Shown piece by piece: positions 1-12,021 of a stretch of DNA of 64,000 nucleotides. The stretch covers positions 123,824 to 187,823 of the forward strand of contig OZ237777.1 in NCBI GenBank assembly GCA_965178125.1, in the 5' to 3' direction. The DNA comes from Bilabrum cf. latius (Eukaryota; Bigyra: Bicosoecida; Bigyra; Bicosoecida). Both the position numbers and the translations under genes were made by a program. Every line of letters starts with the position of its first letter. Position 1 is the first letter of the stretch. Below the pieces are notes generated by a model. That model saw only the letters and a list, made by a program, of their open reading frames with translations, ran no database searches and had not been told where the DNA came from.

Positions 1-203
1 CAAGCCGCCGGGCACGAACGACGACTAGCTTCCCATGCCCAGAGTGATCCATGTGCCGAGCCTGGGGGAAAGCAGGTTAGAGCTTCCTATCTGCCGCCGA
101 TGCCTCTGCCGATACTGCCCGTCACCCGACTGGCAGCGGAGGTTTATACCCTGCAGCAGCTTTGGCGCTACCCATTAGGACGGCTCGCTTGCAGAGCCAG
201 CGA

Positions 204-801
204 TCAGTGTGGTTCTGTGCACAAGCTGCACTCCCTACGCTGCTAGCGTGGTTCTGTGCACAAGCTGCACTCCCTACGCTGCTAGCGTGGTTCTGTGCAC
301 AAGCTGCACTCCCTCCGCTGCTAGCGTGGTTCTGTGCACAAGCTGCACTCCCTACGCTGCTAGCGTGGTTCTGTGCACCAGCTGCACTCCCTCCGCTGCT
401 TACGTGGTTCTGTGCACAAGCTGCACTCCCTCCGCTGCTAGCGTGGTTCTGTGCACAAGCTGCACTCCCTACGCTGCTAGCGTGGTTCTGTGCACAAGCT
501 GCACTCCCTACGCTGCTAGCGTGGTTCTGTGCACCAGATGCACTCCCTCCGCTGCTTACGTGGTTCTGTGCACAAGCTGCACTCCCTACGCTGGTAGCGT
601 GGTTCTGTGCACGAGCTGCACTCCCTACGCTGCTAGCGTGGTTCTGTGCACCAGCTGCACTCCCTCCGCTGCTTACGTGGTTCTGTGCACCAGCTGCACT
701 CCCTCCGCTGCTTACGTGGTTCTGTGCACGAGCTGCACTCCCTACGCTGGTAGCGTGGTTCTGTGCACAAGCTGCACTCCCTCCGCTGCTTACGTAGTGA
801 C
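204..801. repeat. 39-bp minisatellite, about 15 copies
   Basis: Tandem units of 39 bp begin gtggttctgtgcac and end gctgctagc. Units differ at a few fixed positions (cta/ctt, tac/tcc, caag/ccag/cgag). Because 39 is a multiple of 3, the forward frames stay open and encode 13-residue repeats (VVLCTSCTPYAAS in one, WFCAQAALPTLLA in another). With TAG as Gln the third forward frame is open too. No flanking domain shows that it is translated, so I treat it as a minisatellite of unknown coding status. Confidence 0.9.
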
Positions 802-1343
802 AGTTGGGACCTCCAGCGGCTGAGGCATTACATCTTCACCTCTCAACGGTACAGCGGCGTTCGATCTAAGCGATTCGATCGAATTGAAGGCTTGGTTGGG
901 AGCAGGGCAAACGTGCTCTCTTCGAAACGTGCACCACAGCATCTCGCATTCGGCGATGGCACGAGTCTGCAGCACAATCCAACAATGCATGTTCAGACAC
1001 ACCTGCACTCACAGTGCGAGACGAGTGCAGCGATTGTTGCTGGTCTCGCAGCTGACACTGCTCTACCTTGGATCTGCAGTGCTGAACCTCTAGTATTGAC
1101 GCGAAGGCCTCTTGCACAGCAAAGGAGACGTGTTACGTTACGTGGAGGCATAGAGCGCGCTGGCCGCCCAATCAACTCCGACACCAAGCCGGCATGCGCG
1201 ATGCGAGAATAGGAGAGTTTCTGCTAGGAAGTCAGGCCGTGGTGCCATTACCCGTACCAGAGGCGACCGCACCGCAGCTTATACGCACCGTAGTGCGCAG
1301 AAGCCTGGAGCCCGCTTCGTGCTATGGTCTCACTGCCTAAGCT
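802..1343. other. no supported gene
   Basis: Only short overlapping frames on both strands. I see no domain, repeat or conserved motif. Confidence 0.5.
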
Positions 1344-2541
1344 TCAAATGCTCCTTTCAGCTGTGCCGCACTCGACAGCGGCTGCAGTCCATGCGTTTTC
1401 TGCTGATGGCAGCATAAAGTGCCGGGGGTGGTCCTGCGGCATGGCCGGCAGCGCCAGCGGTGAACAAGGAGACACTGCCAACGGGGAGCTTGGCAGCGAG
1501 GGCTTGGTTGCAGAAGTCAGCCGCGCCATCCCCCAGAGGCTGATATCGCGCATGCTCACGCCCGGAGATATCAGCTGCTGCACACTGTGGGGGGCCAGGT
1601 CGCACATGCCCATGCCACAGCTCTTCGAGCGGTCACACAACAGGCTCTGCAGGCAAGCCAGCTCTGCAGCTCTCCCGGTTGGGACACGCCACGAATGCGG
1701 ACGAGCTGTCATTTTCCCTGGATGCAACGTGCTTGCCATCTATCCGATGCTGTGCCTTGCGTAACTACTCCAGGCAGCTGGAGCAGGTACTGCGGGCACA
1801 GCTTGCATTTCAACTTCATCCAAACCCTACGCAGCACCAGCTCCACCAGCCTGCTGTAGTACCACGCCTAGCAGCGCAAGCCAGCTCTCCCACTGGTCTG
1901 CCAGCTCCTGCTGCGGCCGCTCCCTGTGCGCCGGTTGCCGTGAAGGTTAAATTTGCTCGTGATAGCAGCGTTCCGCATGGCGACCAACCTCGCGATATCC
2001 CGAGCCCAGAACCTGACCTGGGCGTCCACTGACTTGCTTCCGTTCTTCTCAAGCCGCTTTCGGCTCAATATCCGATCCTGCCGGAGGGCGTGAACATATA
2101 CTCCGAAAGATCACCGCCCTTCCTGTTGATCAACCGAGGTCACCTCAATCAGGATCTCCTTCTCCCCGGGTGCCCTGCGGATCACCAAATCCATCTTGTA
2201 ATCCTTTCCCTCCAAGTACTGTCCCGTGTCTTCGGATGACGCTTTATACCCTGTCGCGTGCTGGCCGATCCGATCCTGCAAAGCTCCTTCTCTACAGTCT
2301 CGTGGATGCTCGTGAGTTGCCTCTTGTGGATGCGTCGCTTCAGTCTGTCCCCACAGCAGTTCATGTGTCTATAACCCAGTGTATGTACCCGGTGCTGCAC
2401 TGGCACTCGGGGTCTGGGCCTACCAAATTCACCGTAGCCCCCGGGACACCATGTGGCCCGTCTTGTGCCGGTCTTGTCAAGCGTACGGCTCGTTGGCATC
2501 GACCTAGTCGAGCAACAGGACAGTATAGGCCCTGTGCCGGT
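1344..2541 (-). other. coding-like minus-strand fragments, identity unknown
   Basis: Several short minus-strand frames have protein-like composition, for example around 1868-2068 (SRKRLEKNG, RFWARDIARLV), running through a TAG at 1868-1870 into a Cys-containing stretch (CKLCPQYLLQ). Another lies at 2182-2574. The frames change several times and meet TGA near 1712 and 1344, so this is not one intact gene. It lies downstream of the HERC-like relic and may be its decayed tail or a neighbouring broken gene. I do not recognise a family. Confidence 0.3.
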
Positions 2542-2733
2542 ATCCTGTACTGCTTGTTCGGAGTTCAGTAACAAATGTGTAGACCCACCAGTTTATGGTG
2601 CTGAGAAAGAGAGCGACGGGGCACAGCACCAGCGTCAGACTCCCGCCGCGGGGTCGCCGGGACCACTGGGTCGCCTCCTGCGATCCCTGCCGCCTTTGAT
2701 GACGCTTGGGCTGCTGTGTTGTGCAGCTGTTCC
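2542..2733 (-). repeat. 192-bp dispersed repeat R1, copy 1
   Basis: Nearly identical to 38817-39008 in opposite orientation, with only a few mismatches over 192 bp. A shorter, more diverged relative of its core lies at about 45955-46050. Read on the minus strand it encodes EQLHNTAAQASSKAAG and PRRSLSQHHKL, and the same words recur in the other copies. It abuts the broken end of the HECT-like frame. Confidence 0.85.
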
Positions 2734-5700
2734 ACCCACTTGCGACCGGCAACAGCCTTCTTGCATGCTGCAATCTGCTTCACCCACGCGGAGGAGTCGT
2801 GCTGGCAGACGTACTCCACGGTCATACATCTGGCACACCACGTTGCTGGCCGCGTCTCGCAGGCTATGCTCCTGTACCTCTACCATGGACTGGTCATCGT
2901 CCGCACCGGACCCTCCAGCTGCCTCCACCCCGTCACCCGAGACCCCCTCCGGCTCCTGCGAGGGAAGGTACACCTCGAGGGTCTTGATCGCCCTCTCCAG
3001 CTTGGGGTCATGCACGGCTAGGTCCTCCCTCCTAATGTGCTGCAGCACCAAGAACCGGAACACTGACGGCGCGATCGAGACAGGCACCATCACCTGGTGC
3101 CTGATGCAGGCGCCCACCAGCCGACCCAGGACGAAGTACTCCCCGTCGTACCAGCGAGTTAGTAGCTCCCCGCCGCTCGTCGTGAACACGCCGTCGCTCT
3201 AGCCAGGTGCTTGCGCCCCATCTGAGAGACGACCCAAGGCAGAGGCGTCGGCGGCAGCAGCAGCGGCAGAGCCCGACCCTTTGCTGGCCGACATCTTGGC
3301 AGCCCGCTCTCCTTGGCCTCGAGATCGTTGTCTACTCCCGGGCCTTGCTGCCCCTTATCCGTGTCGGGGAACGAGTTGAATACAAAGTACTCTGCGTTGT
3401 GCTGGCCACGCTTTTGCTCTATGTCCTTCCGGCTAGGGACCAGCAGCCGAAGCGCGCTGCCTCTGGGCCTGCCGCCTACTCAAGCACTGCGCGGTAGGGC
3501 CCGCTCGCTCTGGGCCACGGCCTTCTTGTGTGCGAACTTGACGAAGAAATTTCGCTGCTGCCCGCCGTCTTCCAAATACGAGAAGTTCCGCCTCCAGCCG
3601 GCTGACCACTGGTACGACTGCCCGATCACCTAGCCAAAGACGAACCGCTTCAGCCTTTCCTGGTACGACGTGAGCATCACTAGCCAGTCCACGGGGTACG
3701 TGACCGTGTCGACGGTGATGTTGGGCACCTCGGTGGCCTTGGTCATGTTCTCCCGCTTGGGTTGCGTGTACAGGGCTGTGTCTCGGATCACCGTGTTCCA
3801 CAGCTCCAGCTTGGTTCGCTTGTAGCAGAGCCCGCGCAGTGCCGCGACCCGCCTGCCAAGCGAGGAGGAGAAGCGGACCCGACGAGAATCGCCGGTTGGC
3901 ACAAACCCACCGGCCTGGGTTGCGCTCAAGTCGACGAGCGGCAGTAGCTTCTCCAGCCTCCGATTCAAAGCATGGAGCACGCAGAAGCGAGCTCACACCC
4001 GGCCCATCTGCTCGGGGTCTTGCAACATCTCGGAGAACTGGGAGTTTTTGAAGTCGGCGGGAGCCAGCTGCAGGTTGGCTGGGTCGCAGCCGCGCTGATC
4101 GCATTGCGCGTTCACCACCTTGACCAGCTCTTCGTCTCGTTCGACGGACCAGCAGTCGTTGTTCACCCACTGCATCAAGGCCTACTCATCCGCAGCCACA
4201 TCACCCTTACCCATGGCTGCCAGCTACTCCTTGGACGTCCCCCTAGCAGCGTCCGCCTTGCTGTCACCGATCTTCGCTCGCAGCCCCTCCACCATGAGGT
4301 CGGCCTCGTGCTCGTCCTTCACGAACTGCTCCCGCTCCTGCACCTCCTCGATCTCGTCTCGTTCCAAGTACCACGCCTGCTCCCCAACGCCATCGCGCCG
4401 CACCCACAGCTTGCCCCTGTTCACGCCCACCACCGTCGCAAGCGTGCCCTTGACTTTAATGCGATTGCCGCCGCGGAGCTCTCGCAGCCTTCCTCCCGTT
4501 GACAGGCTGGTGCCTTGCGTCGCCCTCACTACCGCGGTGCAGCTGTCCTCGCTCTGGTTGAACGGCAGGCGCACCTGCCACAATGATCGGTGCATGGCTT
4601 CCGTCAGGACGGATCGCGGCAGTCTCACGGGCTGCCCAGGCGGCCTCTGCCATCTCTACATCAGGGTGACAGCCTCCAGCACCTTCCTGACATTGTCCTA
4701 CGTCGACTCTCCTGCGGCCGATACCCACCGGATCGTGACGGGATCTGCGCCCCTGCGCATCCCAATGGCAGGGCACAGCACGCGGCAGGAAGGCCCTCCG
4801 ATCGCGCCCGACCGGATCTTGGTGTAGCCCAGCCCGATGTCCTGGAACTTGTACGTGCCAAACTCGAACCCCTCACGCAGGAAGCTGACCTTGCCCTCGT
4901 CCATGTTGAGCAGAACGCCGATGCGGTCGCCTGGCACCATGTTGGACCCGAACAGCCTCTCTGCTCCGTGTTGGACCGCAGCATCATGTCAGACGAGAAA
5001 CCGTAGTCCCGGAACTCACCGTTGGACCCGCCCCGCTCGCCACTCTGCCGCTCAATGGGGCGCGTCCGTTCAGCGACACCAGTGTGGATCCAGGGCTGCT
5101 CAGGAGCGAACATGAGCGTCTGCAGATGCTTAGGATCGCTTATGTCGGGCCCCGTGTCTGCGAACACCTCCCAGTAGTGCCGACCGCGGGTGAAGCCTCG
5201 GGATCCTAGAACAACCCCTTGCGAGGACTTGGAGGAGATGGTTGTAAGATCCGCGGAAGGCTTTAGGCCATTCCCGCACTGGCTGGGCATCAGCACGAAG
5301 AATTGCTCTCTCATTACCTGCATCGTGCCCCCCACGGTAGTCCGCCTCAGTCTGTCCACGTGTATGTGTGCCGCCTTGGCTACCTGTGGAACATCGCCAC
5401 CGACAGCAGCCGCTTCCTTCCCTTGCTCCTCGCTCATGACAATGCCTGCCTCCTGCGCCTAAGACAGCACCTTGGCCTCCATCTCTCCTGCATCGTGCTC
5501 GAACATGCCACGAGTGTTCAGCAGCCACTCGCGTACTTCAGACCACTTGAACATTGGGTCCTTCTTCTTCTTGACCTTGTACAGATTCGGGTCCACTGGG
5601 CCAGGCAGCCGCGACGCGGTGGTCTTCTTTGACGCGTGCTGCTCACTTGACAACTTGTGCAACGCCTTGATCTCACCCGGGCCAAACTTGATGCAGCTTG

Positions 5701-7480
5701 CTTCATAGTCCTCTTTCTTGGCACGGGGGGCTCAGCTAGGGTCATCACGGCAAGAAAAGTCCACCCGGCAGTACGAGCCTGACTGCTTGCGGTACGTGCC
5801 GGTCATCCGGCCGTTCTTCCAGTAGCCGAAATACCTCTCGCCGTCAGACACTAGCAGCTCGCCGTGCCCATGCCTGCAGCCCTGCACAAATAGGCCAGAA
5901 AATTGCTTCGGGCTGTCACGACCAACGTTCGAGTCATACTTGATAGTGTGCTTGCCGCTCTTGAGCCGAGGCGATGCGAACACTCCAACCTCCCTGCTGC
6001 CGACCTGCACAACGTAGCCCTTGCCCCCAGACGGCCTGTTGAGGTCCTTCAAGAGCGGGCACGCTGCCTTGTCGTTTACAAAGAATTGAACTGAATTGGT
6101 CTACGTATCAAACTCCACAGTGACCGTGTCTCCTGCCTTGAAGGGCTGCAGCCCAGAGTTGCGACTGCCCTCCTTCCGGGTCGCGCCATGGGCAAAGTAG
6201 CCAGCCTATCCCTCGGAGTCCCCGGGAGCAGACGAGGAAGACGCGTCACCTGAAACTATTCCAACGCATGCATGCACGCGGGCACCGCCACGATTGCCAC
6301 TGGCGAAAGTGACATCGACTAGCACGCGGCCCTAGGTAAAGTCCACTTTCGCGGGCGCCTTTCCGTCCTGCAGCTTCGAGATGTCTGGTTCAGCGGAGCA
6401 AGTCAGTGTTTCCATGCGCCACCCATCGGCAGAGTTGCCTTTGTGTCCTTTTTTTTTTTTTTTTTTTGCAGCGATGCAGTCAGACCGTCCACTGAGATGG
6501 CTGCACAAAGGCAACTCTGGCTGTTCGGGTCTACAACCTCGGCATCGCCTTCGCCACTGACCTTGATTCGCTCTACCAGATGAGCCTCCCAGTGTCCTCG
6601 CAACACGTTACTGCGGCCCCGCCAGTCGGTGATGTTGTGTACAGCGCGACACGTCGGACTCCATCCAGTAGCTTGCAATCGCAGCAGCTGCTGCTGGGTC
6701 GCTCCTAGGATCGCCTTGAATTCCTTCGAACTGATCGGCACAAGCTTGTGGAAGCGAGTCTGGGAGATCCTTCTTCAGATACGCCCTACCCACAAGCTCT
6801 GTCCTGGCCAGCGACTTCGGCAAGTCCAAGTACCCTACCAGAGGCACCGTCCCCGGGTGGTGCTTAGCCTGCTGTTCCCGTACAGAATGCTGTTCGGCAG
6901 CAGGCTTGCCCTACTTCCGGGCGACCAGAGCGCCCCCAAGCAAATCGAGGGCCTCGATGACCTTCTCGGGCTCGCACGGCCTGAAATGCACACTTACAGC
7001 CTGTGACAAGGGCTTCTTCCAAGTGTCACCAACCTCGCCCGATTGCGCCTTGGCCCTCAGGTAGCCCGAGAACTCGCGCCAGTCGGCCCCAGGCTGCAAG
7101 GTGGACTTATGAGTTACGCAAGAAAGTATAGGCACACTAGGAAGAGCATCGAAGGCAGTCTACAGCTCTCGAGTTGTCCCAGCACCCGAGGCGGCTGCAA
7201 CCACAGGCGTCGTGCTGGCAGACGTTCTCCCCAAGTGTTGCCACACTCCGTTGGCTGGCGCACCATTATCGAGCTTGTACTTCGTTGGTCAAGGACTACG
7301 CCCCCATTGAACTCCATTCTGGACACGAGGGTGTAGGAACCGTGGCGGCGAATGCGTCTACGGGTCCATGTTCAACTTGCGAGGTGCTCGCGAACGTGTG
7401 CTCCATGGCGTCTCGCACGCATCAGCCGCCGAGTCTGCATACCAGGTGTCTTCAAGCAGACACATGAATGCGCCCAGGCA
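2734..7480 (-). pseudogene. HERC/HECT-type E3 ubiquitin ligase relic with SPRY and MORN-like parts
   Basis: Minus-strand coding traces run from about 7.5 to 2.7 kb. N-terminal part: a SPRY-like piece (ANGVWQHLG, 7240-7270), then QPGADWREF (about 7090). A second SPRY-type piece follows (GDTVTVEFDT, TAG, TNSVQFFVND at 6060-6140), then a MORN-like HGHGELLVSDGERYFGYW near 5830-5880. A third SPRY piece lies at 4740-5390 (GRHYWEVFAD; GDRIGVLLNMDEGKVSF). The stretch 3630-4628 resembles the region before HERC HECT domains (NRRLEKLLPLVDLS, LELWNTVIRDT). A HECT N-lobe follows at about 2950-3189 (GEYFVLGRLVGACIR). HECT ligases transfer ubiquitin through a C-lobe Cys; no C-lobe is visible here. Several TAG codons are in frame and fit Gln (6911, 6101, 5459, 4698, 4224, 3630). 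TGA codons at 5732, 3993 and about 3481, plus frame changes near 7280, 6740, 4955, 3300 and 2825, mark it as decayed. Sequencing indels are an alternative for the shifts, but neighbouring long genes have none. Confidence 0.75.
6430..6519. repeat. inverted 16-bp arms around a 19-T run
   Basis: cagagttgcctttgtg at 6430-6445 and its exact reverse complement at 6504-6519 flank a loop holding 19 consecutive T at 6449-6467. It lies inside the HERC-like relic and disturbs its frame. Confidence 0.8.
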
Positions 7481-7845
7481 TGCCCGTTCTAGGCAAGGCA
7501 TATGATGGATACGCCCAATCAAAACCGCCAGTGGGGTTCTGCAGCAACGCCCTGCGTGCTGCACGGGCTCGCGCGTCATACCTTGCGGACGCCGTGTTAA
7601 GTTCTGTAGATGGCCTAGGTGTCCAGCTCGACACTGCCATGCCTGGACAAGCAAGTCAACTCCCGCGCTACAGCCATCAAATACAAGCAATGTGATCTCT
7701 TCACGCCTAGAAATCTCCGGAATCGCTGAGATTGACTATCAGCGCAGCTGCTATCATTTGCGATGCCAAACAAGGTGACCCAAAGCACGCGTGCACGGGC
7801 GCTATCGAGACCAAGCAAGCTCGACACTGTCCACAAGGCCTATAC
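7481..7845 (-). other. possible 5' remnant of the HERC-like relic
   Basis: One minus-strand frame (7452-7640) gives LLQNPTGGFDWAYPSYALPR, which reads like protein, but it meets TGA at 7452. It overlaps another frame at 7358-7690. Nothing here is recognisable by family. Confidence 0.3.
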
Positions 7846-7882
7846 GACGCGAAGCAGCCCGCCCAGGCTCGCCAGGCTTACT
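7846..7882 (+). repeat. isolated fragment of the 83-bp satellite unit
   Basis: gacgcgaagcagcccgcc, followed by caggctcgccaggctt, matches the core of the satellite units at 46.1-50.3 kb with one or two differences. It is a single solo piece. Confidence 0.65.
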
Positions 7883-9974
7883 TAAGAGATGAAAGCTACT
7901 GGCTAAGGCTGCTTCTGTATTTATTTGCTAATCCTGTCGAGCCTAGAGGCTGATCTCTTTCCCCAGTGTAGACTCGAACCGGAATGACACCTCGCCGGTG
8001 CATCACAGGATCACGGCAGTATCAGCTGAACGTTTGCGAACGAACAGCTGACCCTGCCCGCCTCGTCCGCCTCGTCCGCCTCGTCCTTTTCAATCTGCGT
8101 TGCAACCGAGGCACCTTGACCACATCTGAGGTACCATATGGCCATCTCATTGAACAGCTTGGCTCTCTTCGTCTCCAGGCCCCCACACCAGCGCCTCCCT
8201 ATTCGTTCAGCGCCCTGCAGTTGCAACTCTAGATCAGAGGGGGGTCCCCGCGATGCTCGGATGTCCCGCACGCCGCGCCCCTTGTGACCTTGAGCGCTGC
8301 ATGCATGCAACGCACGGATTCATCCCATGAGAAGCGGGCTACATTCGCTCGGTGATCTGACCTGCTAACGTACATTGGTATAAACAAGTTAGCCCAAGGG
8401 GATTGCTTGCAGTTCACGAATTGCGAGGCCTCGCGCATTACGATCTCAGCAGCATCTGACTCGGCGATTTGGATGGCCTCCTGGCATGGGGCAATTCAAC
8501 GCCTGCGCGCTGGCTAATACAACAAATGGAACGAAACAATGCTCACAGTGACTGGCGTAGTTCACTCTTTGCGCAAATCTCGGATGCGCTCGAGCATAGA
8601 ATGGCTCACACGGGCGTGTACTGCGTGGCTGCGTCTTGATTGCCCATCTTGGCAGCTTGTAAGTCCTGTCTGCGCGGCATCATCAAAAAGTTGACGTGCT
8701 TACTAGTCTCAAAACAATCATCAATATGTTTGGGCCGTTTGAGGTACGACATTCTGATGACAGATCTCTCTCACGGCGATGCTCCATTTGCCTGCGCTGC
8801 AAAACCATGAACGGCATCTGGACGAGCAGATATTAGCTGGTCTGTATACAACAATTGAACTGGGGCCTCGAACTATGCAGTATTCACAGCATCAAGCGTG
8901 CGACAGAGGCCAGTTGCACTTACGACTTGCAGCAGGTCGGCAGAGCCGCTCGATTGTTGCATTCCAGCTCGATAAGATCATTTGCGGTAAGATCACGTAA
9001 TGCTAAGATAACAATCAACCACCAGTGCATGCTAGCGGCGCATCGAATTAGCAAACACTACTACTAAAGCTCCCGATTCCGCCCAGCGGATAGCGCTTGT
9101 TATAAATATGACTTTTACTGGTAGTAAAACGACTCCTTACTAACAGTGGGAGTCCTAGAATGCGCATAATCACTGTTATCTATGTTCGTGTAGCTGGTTG
9201 CCTATAATTATCAATCTATATACCTGGAAATAAGCGATACCCTGGACCTAAAGAAATGCTAATGGCAGTCGTGATGCACAGAAGCTCAGTTGCCAAGCTG
9301 ACCTACTACTAGAAGCGTATTGACGGGCGAATTGGAGGCATTTCTCCAGGTCCATCATGCAATACACGCTATATCTGGGCCTGTGGAGATATTACCGGTC
9401 GTCTATCGTGTGTTGGGTGGTGCTTCGTGTGAGGGCGGGTCGCGACAGTCGAAATCGCTCCGACTCAGGTACTCACTGGCAGTGGGCAGCTGCAGCACCT
9501 CCAATCGCCGCTGCACCCCTTACGCCCATGCCAGGCTCCGGCTAGCCATTATCGTCGTTACCTTCGTGCATCGCCGCTGCACCCGACCCCGTCGCCCCAA
9601 CAGCCCCGAAGCCGACCACTGCGATCGTTGCGGCGCTCGCGACACAGCACTGCTGTGACAGCCGCCTTTGCAGCGCACGATCACCACCTTCTTCACTCCG
9701 CGGCTTGGGACGCAGTCCGCATCGAGTCTGGACCGGCTCGGTTAGCACCATGTCCACCACCGCGCACCGGCTGCCTCTCGCTCTCGCACCTGCCTGCTCG
9801 CGCAAGCCGCAGCCACACCATCAAGCATCACACTTATATTACAAAGAGTCCCTTCGCCCGTACGTCGCCCCCTCCAAACCCCCTGGCGAGCGCTGCCCCT
9901 CAGCGCCCGAACAGCACGCGGCTTGATTGCCGCTCAACTTGGAAGTCTAGAATTTGCGCCTGTTCGGTGAACCG
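7883..9974. other. mostly non-coding interval; one weak minus-strand ORF at 8011-8310
   Basis: A minus-strand ATG frame of 99 codons at 8011-8310 ends in TGA and contains a short acidic DEADEADEA run. It has no known motif. The stretch 8440-9300 shows nothing. Frames at 9476-9926 on both strands are Ala/Gly- or Pro-rich and cannot be ranked. Confidence 0.35.
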
Positions 9975-10466
9975 TCATCCCTCTCTATTGTGCCCTATCC
10001 CCCTCTTCGCCCGCCCCTAGCGGTCGCTCCTGTTATGCACCACTAGTTTGGTCTCCGCAACCGCGCTCTCGTTCTCCTCCGCATCGCTACGTCGCATCCG
10101 ATCCTGCACCTCGAGCGGGTCCTGCCCCCACCGCGCGACTTCAATATTTGAGACCTTGCTGGCCTCATTCAACGAATACAGATCCGAGCCTCCGGGGCTG
10201 AGCCTCGCCTATACTTGATGCGAATCACTAGTCTCGTCGGGGCTCGCCCGGAAGCGAGACGCAGCGAGACAAACTAGGAATTTTGTCAGGAGCGTGCAAT
10301 ACAGTGTGACGCTCAAGACTTGTTCGTTCCGAGTCGGTGCCACGAATCTGTGGCACTTGCACTGTTTGATCGACGCCTTCTAAGTGCTCTCTTCGAGAAA
10401 CTAAGACTCCAAGCAACACTGGCAGACACTTGAATTTGTCTCTCTAATTTGGCCGCTATGCAAGAT
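9975..10466 (-). CDS. small ORF with four TAG codons, unknown function
   Basis: With TAG read as Gln, the minus strand is open for 164 codons between an upstream TGA (10467-10469) and a TGA stop at 9975. Four TAG codons interrupt it in the standard code. The N-terminal part is Cys-rich (VCQCCLES, KQCKCHRF), which could bind metal. The C-terminal part has a charged segment (NIEVARWGQDPLEVQDRMRR, about 10070-10165) that also occurs, about 90% identical in DNA, at 44375-44475. No ATG lies near the start of the open frame, so the beginning may be an exon edge. I do not recognise the family. Confidence 0.5.
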
Positions 10467-10708
10467 TCAATTGCAGATAGATTGAAATCACGGTAGCGGC
10501 CGCAGCAACGCGGCTCATTTACAGACAGCCAACCATGCCTGTCTGATTTTCTATCGCATAAGGTAATTGGTGAGCCTTAAAATCATGCCTAGCCTATTGG
10601 GTTGGTGAGGTTGAACAGAGACGGTTTATGCGTTTGTATTCAGTCGAGTGGAATGCGTAGCCCATTCTTGCAAAGAAGCACGATATCTCGCGTTTCGCTG
10701 TGCTTTGA

Positions 10709-11668
10709 TACTCTGACGCAGACAAAAAGCTAATATGCAATAAATTAGTGGTATTTCGAGCAAGTACTCCCTTCAGCGATGTTCGATACTCTACGCCGGA
10801 GTCTGCCAGACTGTTACAGGCCATTCCAAGCAGTCTTGCGAAGACACACGCCGGTGTGGCAGAACTTGATGTACACCTGGGTGGACTCGAGGCCTTCCAG
10901 ATTCAGAGGGCAGTCGATGGGGCAGGCAGCGATGGTTTGAAGGGCCAATTTGGCGTGAGGGCTACTCGATGTCTTCGTGTATTCCAGATCGTCGCGTTCT
11001 ACACAGGTATTGTGTTGCCTGCTGGGGCGACCAATCCTGCACGTGATCGATATGATATGAAGCTTCGCATTGGGCGGAAGGACTTTACGATTCGAGCCGA
11101 TCTGGATGACCACGTAGGCAGGATTTAGGCTCCAGGTTAGCCGACGAAGCAGCTATCCTGCTTGGCAGCGATGATCAATGGCGCAGTGAAAGGCTGTAGT
11201 GTTTGTAAGCAGAATTGTAGGTATATAACCTGCAGCGCAAATGTGCGTCTCTCCAGCAAGCGAACCGTGAGGCTGCCTCTGATTGCATGCCAGGTGACAC
11301 GCTAGATCGAGAGGGGGGAGCAGCTCTGGGTGGACTATGGCAAGGGGTTCAAGCTGCAGCTGGACCCGGGTGTCAGCGATGTCCTCTCGCGTTCCGATCC
11401 CGCGGTGAGAGGCAAGTTCGGAGGGATGGCCAAGAGCCAAAGAGCAAGGTCCAGGTCCAAGGGCCTGCGTTGTGGAAGCGCGTGTTCGGATCGCGAGTTT
11501 AGGCCGAAGCGACACACGCAGAGGCTGGTGCTTGCCTCCCTCCCACGGGGTAGCGCCCCTGACCCTGGCCACACGCACCTGCGGTCGCTCAGGGTAGGGG
11601 CGAAGCGCAGCAAGAGCAAGCCAGTCCGGCTAGGGAAGCGCCGACGAGTAGAGGCGCATGATCCATAA
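10709..11668 (+). CDS. SET-domain protein (probable lysine methyltransferase), 5' end incomplete
   Basis: The frame opens after TGA at 10706-10708 and runs to TAA at 11666-11668. It needs three TAG codons read as Gln (11126, 11138, 11303). SET features in order: KGQFGVRATRC near 10940 (the G-x-G-V/L-x-A entry strand); IVAFYTGIVLPAG at about 10990-11030 (Y-x-G); DRYDMKL near 11050; RADLDDHVGRI at 11095-11125 (place of the D-A-x-x-x-G-N segment); AMINGAVKG near 11172 (position of the I-N-H-S-C motif, here degenerate); then GEQLWVDYGKGF at 11312-11350, a good match to the GEEL-x-x-DYG motif. The last about 100 residues are basic (SKSKPVRLGKRRRV) and could be a nuclear-localisation tail. SET proteins methylate lysines, often on histones, using SAM. 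No ATG precedes the domain, so an upstream exon is likely. The weak NHSC motif leaves activity uncertain. Confidence 0.65.
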
Positions 11669-11715
11669 TGTAATTACCAAACTCGTGAATTGTGTTTCTG
11701 CATAGATACCGCCCG

Positions 11716-11800
11716 TTAAAGTGTTATGCTCCTTTAGGTGCCAGTCAATGTGTAGCGGCTACAGTAACACTGTGCGGCAGTCTGTGCCGTGCCACTGCAG
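11716..11800 (+). repeat. inverted-repeat arm A (partner at about 20846-20925)
   Basis: gtgtagcggctacagtaaca with flanking sequence is the reverse complement of sequence at 20846-20920, about 90% identical over about 75 bp. It is the outer arm of a nested pair. Confidence 0.8.
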
Positions 11801-12021
11801 TCTGTGTATGTGCACGCAACTGAACCGATACCAGACGCCGTCTGGCAGACGGCCGTCAGGCGTGGCCCAGGTCCTCACTCCTATCAAGCGCGAGTATACC
11901 TGACAAGTGCTAGAATTGTTCAAAACGCCCACCCACCACCCTCGGCGGGGGTGCCTTTGCCCCCCGTCATCCTTCACTGGTGTGCAGCTCGCAGCTCGTG
12001 TTTTACTAGCACCCCACGAAC

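Noticed and set aside
3433-4170. 245-codon Arg-rich minus ORF
   Set aside because: It is a shifted shadow of the HERC/HECT-like frame, which alone shows homology (LELWNTVIRDT and similar).
7960-8020. tRNA-like T-arm text (gactcgaacc) on the minus strand
   Set aside because: The flanking bases do not pair as a T stem, and no acceptor or anticodon arm could be drawn.
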